A stretch of 64,000 nucleotides of DNA from Jejuia rubra (lineage in GTDB: Bacteria; Bacteroidota; Bacteroidia; Flavobacteriales; Flavobacteriaceae), in the NCBI RefSeq assembly GCF_042684665.1, contig NZ_JBHULY010000005.1:620001-684000 (forward strand). Direction: 5' to 3'. A model generated the notes under the pieces. It did not search any database. It worked only from the letters and a program-made list of their open reading frames with translations, and had not been told where the DNA came from. Of this stretch, positions 54,086 to 61,716 are shown piece after piece. The position numbers and the translations under genes are program-made. Position 1 is the stretch's first letter. Each line of letters begins with the position of its first letter.

Positions 54086-54220
54086 AGGCCTCCCCTAACC
54101 CCTCCGAAGGAGGGAAACTCCACTCAAACCTTTTAACCAGACCTGTCGGGTTTCAAAAACCTAACGGGTCTAGCACCCGAGTGAGAGTCCCTCCCCTTTG
54201 GGGAGGTTAGGAGGGGCTTT
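54086..54220 (+). repeat. pair of family A repeats in opposite orientation after purH
   Basis: GGCCTCCCCTAACCCCTCC at 54086 is inverted. GAGTGAGAGTCCCTCCCCTT with GGGGAGGTTAGGAGGGGC at 54176-54220 is direct. Confidence 0.75.
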
Positions 54221-54223
54221 TCG

Positions 54224-55756
54224 TTAATGCTTGAAGTGGCGCGTACCGGTCATTACCATGGCCACATCATTTTCATTGCAATAATCGATACTCAACTGGT
54301 CTTTTATAGAGCCTCCAGGTTGGATTACGGCCGAAATACCTGCTTTATCGGCAATTTCAACACAATCTGGGAACGGGAAGAAGGCATCACTGGCCATCAC
54401 TGCACCGTTTAAATCAAAGTCAAAAGTGCCTGCTTTATGAATAGCCTGTTGCAAGGCATCCACACGACTGGTTTGGCCGGTGCCGCTGGCACACAATTGT
54501 TTGTTTTTAGCCAAAACAATGGTGTTGGATTTGGTATGCTTGCAGATTTTTGATGCGAACAATAAATCGTCTATTTGAGCTTCGGTAGGGGCGATGTTTG
54601 TTACAGACTTTAAATCTTCAGCAGTATCGGTTACATTATTTCTATCCTGAACCAAAACCCCATTCAAACAACTTCTGACGTTGGTTTGAGGCATTTCGAT
54701 ATCATGGATTTGTAACAAAATTCTGTTTTTCTTGCCTTTAAGAATCTCCAAAGCTTCAGCTGAAAAAGAAGGTGCAATCACCACCTCACAGAACAATTTG
54801 TGAATCTCTTCGGCAGTGGCTAAATCAATTTCAGTATTACTGATTAAAACACCACCGAAAGCTGAAATTGGATCGCCAGCAAGCGCATCCACGTAAGCTT
54901 GGTATAGGGTGTGTCGTTGGGCCAAACCACAAGCGTTGTTGTGTTTTAAAATGGCAAAAGTTGGTGCGTCATTTTTGAATTCCAACATCAAATTAACGGC
55001 AGCATCCACGTCCAAAAGGTTGTTGTAGCTTAATTCCTTACCATGAAGTTTAGTAAATAATTCGTCAAAGTTTCCGAAGAAAAACCCTTTTTGATGTGGG
55101 TTTTCACCGTAACGTAATACCTTGCCGTTACTTTCACTAATTTTTAAAACGGTTTCTTCATTATCCTGATTAAAATAATTGAAAATCGCAGTATCATAGT
55201 GAGATGACACGTTAAAAGCTTTGCCAGCAAAGCGCTTTCTATCTTCTTCCGAAATGGTGCCATCCTTTTCAGAAATCAATTCTAAAAATTCAGCGTAGTC
55301 ATCAACGGAAGACACACAAATCACATCCGCATAATTTTTTGCTGCTGCTCGAATTAAAGAAATACCGCCAATATCAATTTTTTCTATGATATCCTGATTG
55401 CTAGCACCCGATGCAACAGTTTTTTCAAACGGATATAAATCCACAATCACCACATCAATTTGAGGAATCTCATATTCCGCCAATTCAGCAACATCGCCAT
55501 CGTGGTTTTGTCTATTCAAAATACCACCGAACACCTTTGGGTGCAAGGTTTTTACACGACCACCCAAAATCGAAGGGTAGGAGGTAACGTCTTCAACAGG
55601 CACAACGCCAACACCCAATTCGTTTATGAATTTTTCTGTACCACCGGTGGAATAAATGGTAACACCTTGTTTGTCCAATTCCTTTACAATAGGGGCTAAA
55701 CCGTCTTTGCTAAATACAGAAATCAGTGCCGATTTGATATGTTTTTCGTTGCTCAT
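54224..55756 (-). CDS. purH: bifunctional AICAR transformylase / IMP cyclohydrolase
   Basis: PurH carries out the last two steps of IMP synthesis. The 510-residue protein has the N-terminal MGS-like cyclohydrolase domain (SALISVFSKDGLAPIVKEL, YSTGGTEKF, GGRVKTLHPK) and the C-terminal AICARFT domain (RYGENPHQKGFFFG, LKHNNACG, and the final VIQPGGSIKDQ and MVMTGTRHFKH). Normal length. Confidence 0.96.
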   Translation of the reverse strand: MSNEKHIKSALISVFSKDGLAPIVKELDKQGVTIYSTGGTEKFINELGVGVVPVEDVTSYPSILGGRVKTLHPKVFGGILNRQNHDGDVAELAEYEIPQIDVVIVDLYPFEKTVASGASNQDIIEKIDIGGISLIRAAAKNYADVICVSSVDDYAEFLELISEKDGTISEEDRKRFAGKAFNVSSHYDTAIFNYFNQDNEETVLKISESNGKVLRYGENPHQKGFFFGNFDELFTKLHGKELSYNNLLDVDAAVNLMLEFKNDAPTFAILKHNNACGLAQRHTLYQAYVDALAGDPISAFGGVLISNTEIDLATAEEIHKLFCEVVIAPSFSAEALEILKGKKNRILLQIHDIEMPQTNVRSCLNGVLVQDRNNVTDTAEDLKSVTNIAPTEAQIDDLLFASKICKHTKSNTIVLAKNKQLCASGTGQTSRVDALQQAIHKAGTFDFDLNGAVMASDAFFPFPDCVEIADKAGISAVIQPGGSIKDQLSIDYCNENDVAMVMTGTRHFKH

Positions 55757-56018
55757 GTTGTTGTTATAAAGTGTTTAACATTCCTTTTGAAAGGAACCAA
55801 ATAGTTATTGTTTTTCAGGGAGTTACCTCTGATTTTTTAATAAAGTGCAAAAGTAGTTATTTCCTTTAGAATTTCAATCGGGAAATGTTTAAAATGATTG
55901 GCTTTTTTTAACGAAAAAGGGAAGTTGTTAACAGCTGTAAAAATTCCAATGAACAAATTCCAAACTCCAAAAAGGCGTTTTTTGAAATTTTGGAATTTAG
56001 TTGTTGGGTTTTGGATTC

Positions 56019-56477
56019 TTAAGACAGTATTTCGGATACCTTTTTGCAGACAAACTCCAAAAACCGCTCATCAGCATCGGTAAAAGGGTCAGGGGTTTCG
56101 GAATCAATATCAATCTGCCCAATGTTTTTACCGTCCACAAAAATCGGAATCACAATTTCCGATTTCACAGAAATACTACAGGCTATATAATTATCCTGCG
56201 CAGAAACATCTGGCACCACAAAATTTTGATTGCTCACGGCCACTTGTCCACAAATACCTTTTCCAAAAGGAATAACCGTATGGTCCGTCGGTGCGCCAAC
56301 ATAAGGGCCTAAAACCAATTCTTCCTTATCGCCATTTCTAAAATAAAAGCCCACCCAATTGTAATAGCCTACATTGCTTTCCAGCAAATTGCAGATAGCC
56401 AATAAGCGTTCATCTATAGATTGTTTTTGGTTTTCAACAATGGCAAGTACTTTAGGCTTTAGGGTTTCAAAAATCAT
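56019..56477 (-). CDS. GAF domain protein, probable free methionine-(R)-sulfoxide reductase
   Basis: This 152-residue single GAF domain matches the fRMsr group: NWVGFYF, LGPYVG, GKGICG with Cys76, YIACSISVKSEIVIPI with Cys100, and QIDIDSE. The 24-residue spacing of Cys76 and Cys100 agrees with the resolving and catalytic Cys of the E. coli enzyme. The third Cys of the E. coli enzyme seems absent. It would reduce free Met-R-sulfoxide. Confidence 0.78.
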   Translation of the reverse strand: MIFETLKPKVLAIVENQKQSIDERLLAICNLLESNVGYYNWVGFYFRNGDKEELVLGPYVGAPTDHTVIPFGKGICGQVAVSNQNFVVPDVSAQDNYIACSISVKSEIVIPIFVDGKNIGQIDIDSETPDPFTDADERFLEFVCKKVSEILS

Positions 56478-56683
56478 ATGGTCGAGAATTTTGGCAAAAG
56501 TACATGAATTAAATCATTTGAAAATTGGCAAGAATTAAATGAATTAATTTCATGGACTAACGAAGTGGTTCCTGAGGTGAAGCTAAATTTTGGAGGTTTT
56601 AGAATTCAAAATTTAGTTTTACCGAAGAAAAGTATTTAAAAAGGTGTAATTTCGGGTTTCATTTAATAAATTAATAACCTGTC

Positions 56684-56765
56684 ACACTGAACTTGTTTCA
56701 GTGTCTCATTGATATAATATATGAGATTCCGAAACAATCCCGATAGTTATCGGGACGGAATGACA
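56684..56765 (+). repeat. composite hairpin repeat upstream of xrtF
   Basis: ACACTGAA/TTCAGTGT with loop CTTGT (56684-56704) comes first. It is followed by a second stem with the palindrome TCCCGATAGTTATCGGGA (56738-56755) nested in its loop, ending CGGAATGAC. The last ATG of the repeat (56760) is also the likely xrtF start. Confidence 0.75.
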
Positions 56766-57329
56766 AAGCTAGGACCTTTGAAAGCACTTTTCATAAAATA
56801 CAAGGCGGTCATTAAATTCATTTTGACCTTTTTGGTGGTGTATATTGCCTGTGCGGTCATTTATAAATTTTACTTGCAATATTCGGACGGCTTAAAATTC
56901 TACCCCGACTATTTTACAAATTTAGTGGGATTACAAACCGAAGTTTTGTTAAACAGCTTAGGTTACCAAGCCGAATTATTGCCTCATCCCGATGAACCTT
57001 CCTTAAAAGTAATGCTGAACGGGAACTATTTGGCAAGGGTAGTTGAGGGTTGCAATTCCATAAGTGTCATCATTCTGTTTTTGTCCTTTATTGTTGCATT
57101 TTCAGGGCAATTAAAAACTACATTTTTTTTCATCCTTTCGGGCAGTGTTTTGATTTATGTGGTGAATTTGATTCGCATCGTACTGTTGACTATTGGGCTT
57201 TACCATTACCCTGAATATGAGGATGTGCTACATACTGTAATCTTCCCTGCGATTATTTATGGCATGGTGTTTTTACTTTGGATTTTTTGGGTGAATCGGT
57301 TTTCAAAATTAAATAGAAAACATGGGTAA
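56760..57329 (+). CDS. xrtF: exosortase family protein XrtF
   Basis: This 189-residue polytopic membrane protein has the exosortase/archaeosortase triad Cys98 (VVEGCNSISV), Arg139 (NLIRIVLL) and His158 (VLHTVIFPAIIYG). XrtF is the Flavobacteriia-type exosortase, a predicted transpeptidase acting on C-terminal sorting signals; no matching target is evident in the window. The frame is open to 56721 through a repeat, so the ATG at 56760 is used. It overlaps the next gene by 8 bases. Confidence 0.88.
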   Translation: MTKLGPLKALFIKYKAVIKFILTFLVVYIACAVIYKFYLQYSDGLKFYPDYFTNLVGLQTEVLLNSLGYQAELLPHPDEPSLKVMLNGNYLARVVEGCNSISVIILFLSFIVAFSGQLKTTFFFILSGSVLIYVVNLIRIVLLTIGLYHYPEYEDVLHTVIFPAIIYGMVFLLWIFWVNRFSKLNRKHG

Positions 57330-57750
57330 GCCATTGAAATACATACTGCTTGCCGGCCTCTTTGGACTGTTGATTTTGATTCGGTTTTTTGAAGATTCGC
57401 TGTTTTACGACCCCTATTTGAAGTTTTTTCAGAATGATTATTTGTACATCGACAGCCCTAGAAGGGAGGTGGTAAAATTGGTAGTTTTTACCACGTTGCG
57501 CTTTGTTTTGAATACACTGATTTCGTTAGCTATTTTGTTCGTGGTATTTAAGGATAAAAGTATTGTGAAATTCGCTGGGATTATTTTTAGTATTGCCTTT
57601 GTGGTGTTGATGGCCATTTACTTGTATTTTGTGGTAAACCCACGGCAAGAAGATTACTACCTGTTTTTTAACGTACGGCGTTTTTTGATTCAGCCCATTA
57701 TTTTGATACTGCTTTTGCCCGCGTTTTATTACCATAAATTGAAAACTTGA
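57322..57750 (+). CDS. exosortase F system-associated membrane protein
   Basis: This 142-residue protein with four hydrophobic segments opens KYILLAGLFGLLILIRFFEDSLFYDPYLKFF, which is characteristic of the small protein always found beside XrtF. It overlaps xrtF by 8 bases. Its role in the exosortase system is not known; it may form a complex with XrtF. Confidence 0.82.
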   Translation: MGKPLKYILLAGLFGLLILIRFFEDSLFYDPYLKFFQNDYLYIDSPRREVVKLVVFTTLRFVLNTLISLAILFVVFKDKSIVKFAGIIFSIAFVVLMAIYLYFVVNPRQEDYYLFFNVRRFLIQPIILILLLPAFYYHKLKT

Positions 57751-57753
57751 ATT

Positions 57754-57809
57754 AGACCTCACAGGTTTGGCTTCCACTCCGCTCAGCCACCAAGAAACCT
57801 GTGAGGTCT
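57754..57809 (+). repeat. 56-bp inverted-repeat element, left copy flanking the metal genes
   Basis: AGACCTCACAGGTTT and AAACCTGTGAGGTCT are perfectly complementary arms around a 26-base loop. A direct copy with three differences is at 61470-61525, on the other side of the HYC_CC_PP, HMA-MauE and TonB receptor genes. Confidence 0.8.
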
Positions 57810-57864
57810 TGAACCCGATGTGTTAATCATTTTATAAAACAGAAACCAAGAAAATCAATTTTCG

Positions 57865-57872
57865 TAATTTTG
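57865..57872 (+). promoter_or_regulatory. -7 box for the HYC_CC_PP gene
   Basis: TAATTTTG fits TAnnTTTG 17 bases before the ATG at 57890. No TTTG -33 box is apparent. Confidence 0.35.
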
Positions 57873-57889
57873 TATGGATTGCAATTAGA

Positions 57890-58291
57890 ATGATTAAAAC
57901 CATAACACATAAACTATTTTCAGTAGGTCTCGCCATTTTGGTGTTGTTTTCAACGGTGTCCTTTACCATTGAAAAGCATTATTGTGGGGATGTTTTAGTT
58001 GGCACTTCGGTGTTTGCTGCGGCTGAAAATTGTGGCATGGAAGCCATGGAAAAGGCACAAAAAAAATCTTGTTGTAAAGATGAAGTTGATGTTGTTGAAG
58101 GACAGGACGAACTCAAAATCACTTCATTTGAAGATTTGGATATCGAACAGCAACAATTCTTGGTTGCATTCACCCAATTTTATATCAATCTTTTTGAAAG
58201 CCTGCCAAAGCAGGTCATTCCTCACAAGGATTACTCACCACCCAATTTGGTCCAAGATATTCAGGTATTAGACCAGGTTTTTTTGATTTGA
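57890..58291 (+). CDS. HYC_CC_PP family protein
   Basis: This 133-residue secreted or anchored protein has an N-terminal hydrophobic signal (~8-26). It then shows the motifs that name the family: HYC at residues 30-32 (EKHYCGD), paired Cys61-Cys62 (KSCCKDE) and Pro117-Pro118 (YSPPNL). A further Cys48 is present. The His/Cys content suggests binding of a soft metal such as copper. It is the first gene of a set with an HMA-MauE membrane protein and a TonB receptor. Confidence 0.8.
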   Translation: MIKTITHKLFSVGLAILVLFSTVSFTIEKHYCGDVLVGTSVFAAAENCGMEAMEKAQKKSCCKDEVDVVEGQDELKITSFEDLDIEQQQFLVAFTQFYINLFESLPKQVIPHKDYSPPNLVQDIQVLDQVFLI

Positions 58292-58308
58292 TTTCATAAA
58301 GTTTTGTC

Positions 58309-58329
58309 ATTCTGAACTTGTTTCAGAAT
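58309..58329 (+). repeat. CTTGT-loop hairpin repeat
   Basis: ATTCTGAA and TTCAGAAT enclose CTTGT. The copy at 56684-56704 has the same loop and inner stem but different, still complementary, outer pairs. Confidence 0.75.
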
Positions 58330-58369
58330 CTTAGTTTATTCAAAATTTTATGAATCAAAACATTTCAAA

Positions 58370-59104
58370 ATGAAACATACATATACAATTACAGGAATGA
58401 CCTGTAATGGTTGCAAAGCTTCAGTGGAAAAGGCTTTAAAAGGGATTCCCGAAGTAAAAAATGCTTCGGTAGATTTAGAGGCTTCCGAAGCAACCGTTGA
58501 AATGTCCGAACGCATTTCAATAAACATATTGCAAAAAGCCCTTTCGGATAAGTACACCATTACCGAAAAGAATATTTTTAATGTTAGGCATACTTCGAAA
58601 GCCGAGGAAATCCCGATAGCTATCGGGAGTGAGTTAAGGCAACTGTTTCCATTGTTTTTAATCTTTGGATATATCACAATTGCTTCAGTTTTATTGAACC
58701 GAAATCCATGGGACATTAATAGTTTTATGCTCGACTTTATGGGGCTGTTTTATGTCGTTTTTAGTTTTTTTAAGCTATTGGATATAAAAGGTTTTCCGGT
58801 ATCATTTAGAATGTACGACCCACTGGCAAAGGTGGTGCCGGTGTATGCTTGGATTTATCCCTTTATCGAGGTGGAACTCGGATTGCTGTTTTTATTGCGT
58901 TTCGAAATTGAAATTGCATTAATTGTTACACTTGTGATTTTGGGCATTACTACCATTGGTGTGACAAGGGTGTTGTTGGATAAAAAAACCATCCAATGTG
59001 CCTGTTTGGGGACTGCCTTAAAATTGCCGATGACCAAAGCTACATTTATAGAAAACAGCATCATGATTGTGATGGCTATAATCATGTTAGTTAATTTAAA
59101 TTAA
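58370..59104 (+). CDS. HMA domain fused to MauE/DoxX-like membrane domain
   Basis: This 244-residue protein has an N-terminal heavy-metal-associated domain (GMTCNGCKASVEKAL, Cys12 and Cys15) and, from about residue 90, four membrane helices of the MauE/DoxX type. These include an IQCACLGTALKLP Cys-x-Cys near the end. It likely moves or reduces a metal or thiol at the inner membrane. The linker residues 81-87 (IPIAIGS) are encoded by an 18-bp palindrome that is also found in dispersed repeats, so the linker has taken up repeat DNA. Confidence 0.82.
   Translation: MKHTYTITGMTCNGCKASVEKALKGIPEVKNASVDLEASEATVEMSERISINILQKALSDKYTITEKNIFNVRHTSKAEEIPIAIGSELRQLFPLFLIFGYITIASVLLNRNPWDINSFMLDFMGLFYVVFSFFKLLDIKGFPVSFRMYDPLAKVVPVYAWIYPFIEVELGLLFLLRFEIEIALIVTLVILGITTIGVTRVLLDKKTIQCACLGTALKLPMTKATFIENSIMIVMAIIMLVNLN
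58611..58628 (+). repeat. palindrome TCCCGATAGCTATCGGGA inside a gene
   Basis: This is the same 18-bp palindrome as in element B copies 1 and 2, here in frame within the HMA-MauE gene between its two domains. Confidence 0.8.
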
Positions 59105-59111
59105 GTTACGC

Positions 59112-59193
59112 TGTCATTCCTGCGTGTCACACTGGGCGCAGTCGAAGTGAATGCAGGAATCTAAATGGATTCCGCATCAAGTGCGGAATGACA
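59112..59193 (+). repeat. nested hairpin repeat before the TonB receptor gene
   Basis: The outer element runs from TGTCATTCCTGC to GCGGAATGACA. ATTCCTGC (59116-59123) pairs with GCAGGAAT (59153-59160), and ATTCCGCA (59169-59176) with TGCGGAAT (59182-59189). The GCGCAGTCGA hairpin (59130-59149) sits in the first loop, as if inserted. Confidence 0.8.
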
Positions 59194-59205
59194 AGAATTT
59201 TAGAA

Positions 59206-61461
59206 ATGAAAAAAGTTATATTTATAATATTAATACTTCCTATATTCTGTTTTTCTCAAAACCATATCAATGGTATGGTTATGGAGACCAACCCCGAGAA
59301 CAAGCATATAGGTTTGGCCGGTGCCAATGTCTATTGGCTGAATACCGAAGTTGGAACAGTGACGGATATTGATGGGAAATTTACCATTTCATATCAACCA
59401 TCATTCAAAAAACTCATTATTAGTTACGTAGGATTTAAAACGGATACGCTCACCATTGATGCGCCCAAGTTTGTGCATCATTGGTTGCAACCAACAGATG
59501 ATTTGGATGAAGTTACGGTAACGGGCAGAAAACAAGCTACGGCAAAATCATTTTTAAAGGCCGAAAACGTATCCATTGTTAGTAGCGATGAATTGCTGAA
59601 AGCGGCCTGTTGTAACCTTTCGGAAAGTTTTGAAACCAATCCGTCCATCGATGTAAATTTTGCGGATGCCATTTCCGGTACGCGCCAAATTAAAATGTTG
59701 GGGCTGACCAGTCCGTATATTTTGATTGCTACGGAAAATATTCCGTCCGTTCGTGGGGCCTCCCAAGCTTATGGCCTGAGTTTTATTCCGGGGACTTGGG
59801 TAGAAAGTATCCAAATTACCAAGGGTGCCGGAAGTGTGGTCAATGGTTTTGAAAGTATTGCGGGTCAGATCAATACGGAGTTAGTAAAACCATCAATAGA
59901 CGATAAGGTATTCGTTAATCTTTATGGCGCCACAAGTGAGCGTTTGGAATTGAATACCCATCTGAATACCCAAGTGGGCAATAGGTGGCATACGGGACTG
60001 TATTTACATGGGAACACGCATCAAAAAAAGCACGATGTCAATAACGACGGTTTTTTGGATATGCCACTCTTTAATCAAATTAATGTGATGAACCGCTGGC
60101 AATATACCGATACCCAAAATGGGTTCGTAAGTTTTATCAATGTGAAATTTTTGAATGACGAAAAGCAAACGGGCCAACTGGATTTTGATCCAGATATGGA
60201 TAAATTCACAACGAACAGTTGGGGCAGTGAAATTGATACCCGACGTTTTGAAACCTCGGCAAAATTGGGTTATGTAAACCCTGATGTTCCATGGCAGAGT
60301 TTGGGAGTGCAAACGGCATTTAGTCATCATAAACAGGATTCTTATTTTGGGTTGAATAGTTATGACATTCGACATAATAGTTTGTATGCCAATGCTATTT
60401 ACAATTCGATTATCAGCGACTCCAGACATAAAATTAAGACGGGTTTGAGCTATACATATGACCATTATGATGAATTAGTGAATGCTACGGACTATGAAAG
60501 AACGGAAAACTCCGTAGGTGCCTTTTTTGAGTATAGTTATGATAATTTGGAGTTATTTAATTTGACGGCTGGCATACGCATTGACCGTCATAATTTATTG
60601 GGGACATTTATTACCCCCCGCGTCCATTTACGGTATTCCCCATGGTCAAAATCGGCTTTTAGGGCATCGTTTGGAAGAGGAAAACGAAGTGCCAATATTT
60701 TTACGGAAAACCAGCAAATGTTTGCTACTTCAAGAAGCATAAACATTGTGAGTTCCTCCCCTTCGGGGAGGTTAGGTGGGGCTATTTACGGACTTGACCC
60801 TGAAATTGCATGGAATTATGGAGTGTCCTATCTTCAAGGCTTTAAGTTATTTGGAAGGGCAGGAGATATCACCTTCGATTTTTATAAAACCGATTTCACC
60901 AATCAAATTGTGGTGGATTGGGAAAATCCACAGGAAATCAATTTTTATAATTTGGATGGAAAAAGTTTTGCGAACAGCTTTCAGGTGGAACTTAATTATA
61001 GTCCTTTTGAAGGTGCCGATATTCGCACTGCCTATAAGTTTTATGACGTGAAAACGGATTACAATTCAGGTAGATTGGAACGCCCGTTAACGCCAAGGCA
61101 TCGGTTTTTTGCCAATGCAGGTTACAAAACTGAAGCAAAGGAAAATGGTGGGCGATGGAAATTTGATGCCACCTTCAATTGGTTGGGCGATCAGCGCTTT
61201 GCTTCAACAATTGGGAATCCTTTGCAATATCAATTATCAGAACGAACACCCACGGTAGCAACATTAAATGCCCAAATCACAAAAGTGTTTTCTCCTAAAT
61301 TTGAAGTATATTTAGGAGGGGAAAATGTAACGAATGTTAGGCAACCCAACCCTATTTTGGGTGCCGATGACCCCTTTGGTGCGAATTTTGATTCCACCTT
61401 TGTGTATGGCCCCATTTTTGGGAGTATGTATTATGCTGGATTGCGATTTAGGGTGAAATAA
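59206..61461 (+). CDS. TonB-dependent outer membrane receptor
   Basis: This 751-residue receptor has a signal peptide (ending IFCFSQ), a carboxypeptidase-like regulatory domain (INGMVMETNPENKHIGLAGANVY...ISYVGFKTDTL), a plug (SFETNPSIDVNFADAISGTRQIKMLG) and a barrel to the final GLRFRVK. Its neighbours suggest a metal or metal-chelate substrate, perhaps copper. Bases 60752-60783 are an inserted family A repeat, translated in frame as SSPSGRLGGAI within the barrel. An upstream ATG at 59188 is part of a repeat, so 59206 is the start. Confidence 0.9.
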   Translation: MKKVIFIILILPIFCFSQNHINGMVMETNPENKHIGLAGANVYWLNTEVGTVTDIDGKFTISYQPSFKKLIISYVGFKTDTLTIDAPKFVHHWLQPTDDLDEVTVTGRKQATAKSFLKAENVSIVSSDELLKAACCNLSESFETNPSIDVNFADAISGTRQIKMLGLTSPYILIATENIPSVRGASQAYGLSFIPGTWVESIQITKGAGSVVNGFESIAGQINTELVKPSIDDKVFVNLYGATSERLELNTHLNTQVGNRWHTGLYLHGNTHQKKHDVNNDGFLDMPLFNQINVMNRWQYTDTQNGFVSFINVKFLNDEKQTGQLDFDPDMDKFTTNSWGSEIDTRRFETSAKLGYVNPDVPWQSLGVQTAFSHHKQDSYFGLNSYDIRHNSLYANAIYNSIISDSRHKIKTGLSYTYDHYDELVNATDYERTENSVGAFFEYSYDNLELFNLTAGIRIDRHNLLGTFITPRVHLRYSPWSKSAFRASFGRGKRSANIFTENQQMFATSRSINIVSSSPSGRLGGAIYGLDPEIAWNYGVSYLQGFKLFGRAGDITFDFYKTDFTNQIVVDWENPQEINFYNLDGKSFANSFQVELNYSPFEGADIRTAYKFYDVKTDYNSGRLERPLTPRHRFFANAGYKTEAKENGGRWKFDATFNWLGDQRFASTIGNPLQYQLSERTPTVATLNAQITKVFSPKFEVYLGGENVTNVRQPNPILGADDPFGANFDSTFVYGPIFGSMYYAGLRFRVK
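60752..60783 (+). repeat. family A repeat inside the TonB receptor gene
   Basis: TTCCTCCCCTTCGGGGAGG followed by TTAGGTGGGGCT is the family A core, lying in frame in the barrel coding region without causing a stop. Confidence 0.85.
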
Positions 61462-61469
61462 AAGTGTTG

Positions 61470-61525
61470 AGACCTCACAGGTTTGGCTTCTACTCCGCTC
61501 AGCCACCAATAAACCTGTCAGGTCT
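61470..61525 (+). repeat. 56-bp inverted-repeat element, right copy
   Basis: The same 56-bp unit as at 57754-57809, same orientation, three base differences, one of which breaks a pair in the right arm (CTGTCAGG). Confidence 0.8.
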
Positions 61526-61593
61526 GAAAAACTGAAAGTAATTTAATGGATAAACGAAGCCTTAGGGTTAAAAAGCGACTTTAGCGGATAAGT

Positions 61594-61698
61594 GCGTTAG
61601 GGATTGAGGCATTTGTTGAAGCTCCTCGACGCAGGAGAGAGCGACTGCCGAAAGCCCGACCCGAGGATGATGCGTTGGCTGAAGGAAGGGTAACGCCC
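61594..61698 (+). repeat. structured element B, copy 5
   Basis: GCGTTAGGGATTGA, CGAAAGCCCGACCC and GGGTAACGCCCAAA are conserved. The palindrome of copies 1-2 is missing: the central arm is the shorter CTCCT-CGACGC-AGGAG, and the loop before GGGTAACG is longer. Confidence 0.8.
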
Positions 61699-61716
61699 AA
61701 ATAAAATTTAAAAATT

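Larger units (their letters stand above)
53812..54223. other. 412-base gap between purH and mreB made mostly of repeats
   Basis: From left to right on the plus strand: about 160 bases of unassigned AT-rich mreB upstream DNA; inverted structured element B copy 4 (53972-54073); an inverted family A repeat (54086-54120); a hairpin GACCTGTCGGGTTT/AAACCTAACGGGTCT near 54140-54171; and a family A repeat (54176-54220) that abuts the purH stop. No gene is seen. Confidence 0.7.

Noticed and set aside
55898..56083. Short plus-strand frame beside the GAF gene
   Set aside because: It overlaps the GAF gene on the opposite strand, has no family resemblance and runs through low-complexity sequence.
56721..56759. 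Upstream extension of xrtF
   Set aside because: These codons lie within a dispersed hairpin repeat and add no conserved residues; the ATG at 56760 fits the family.
60004..60465. Long minus-strand frame inside the TonB receptor gene
   Set aside because: It is antisense to a well-supported gene and its translation shows no domain or signal.
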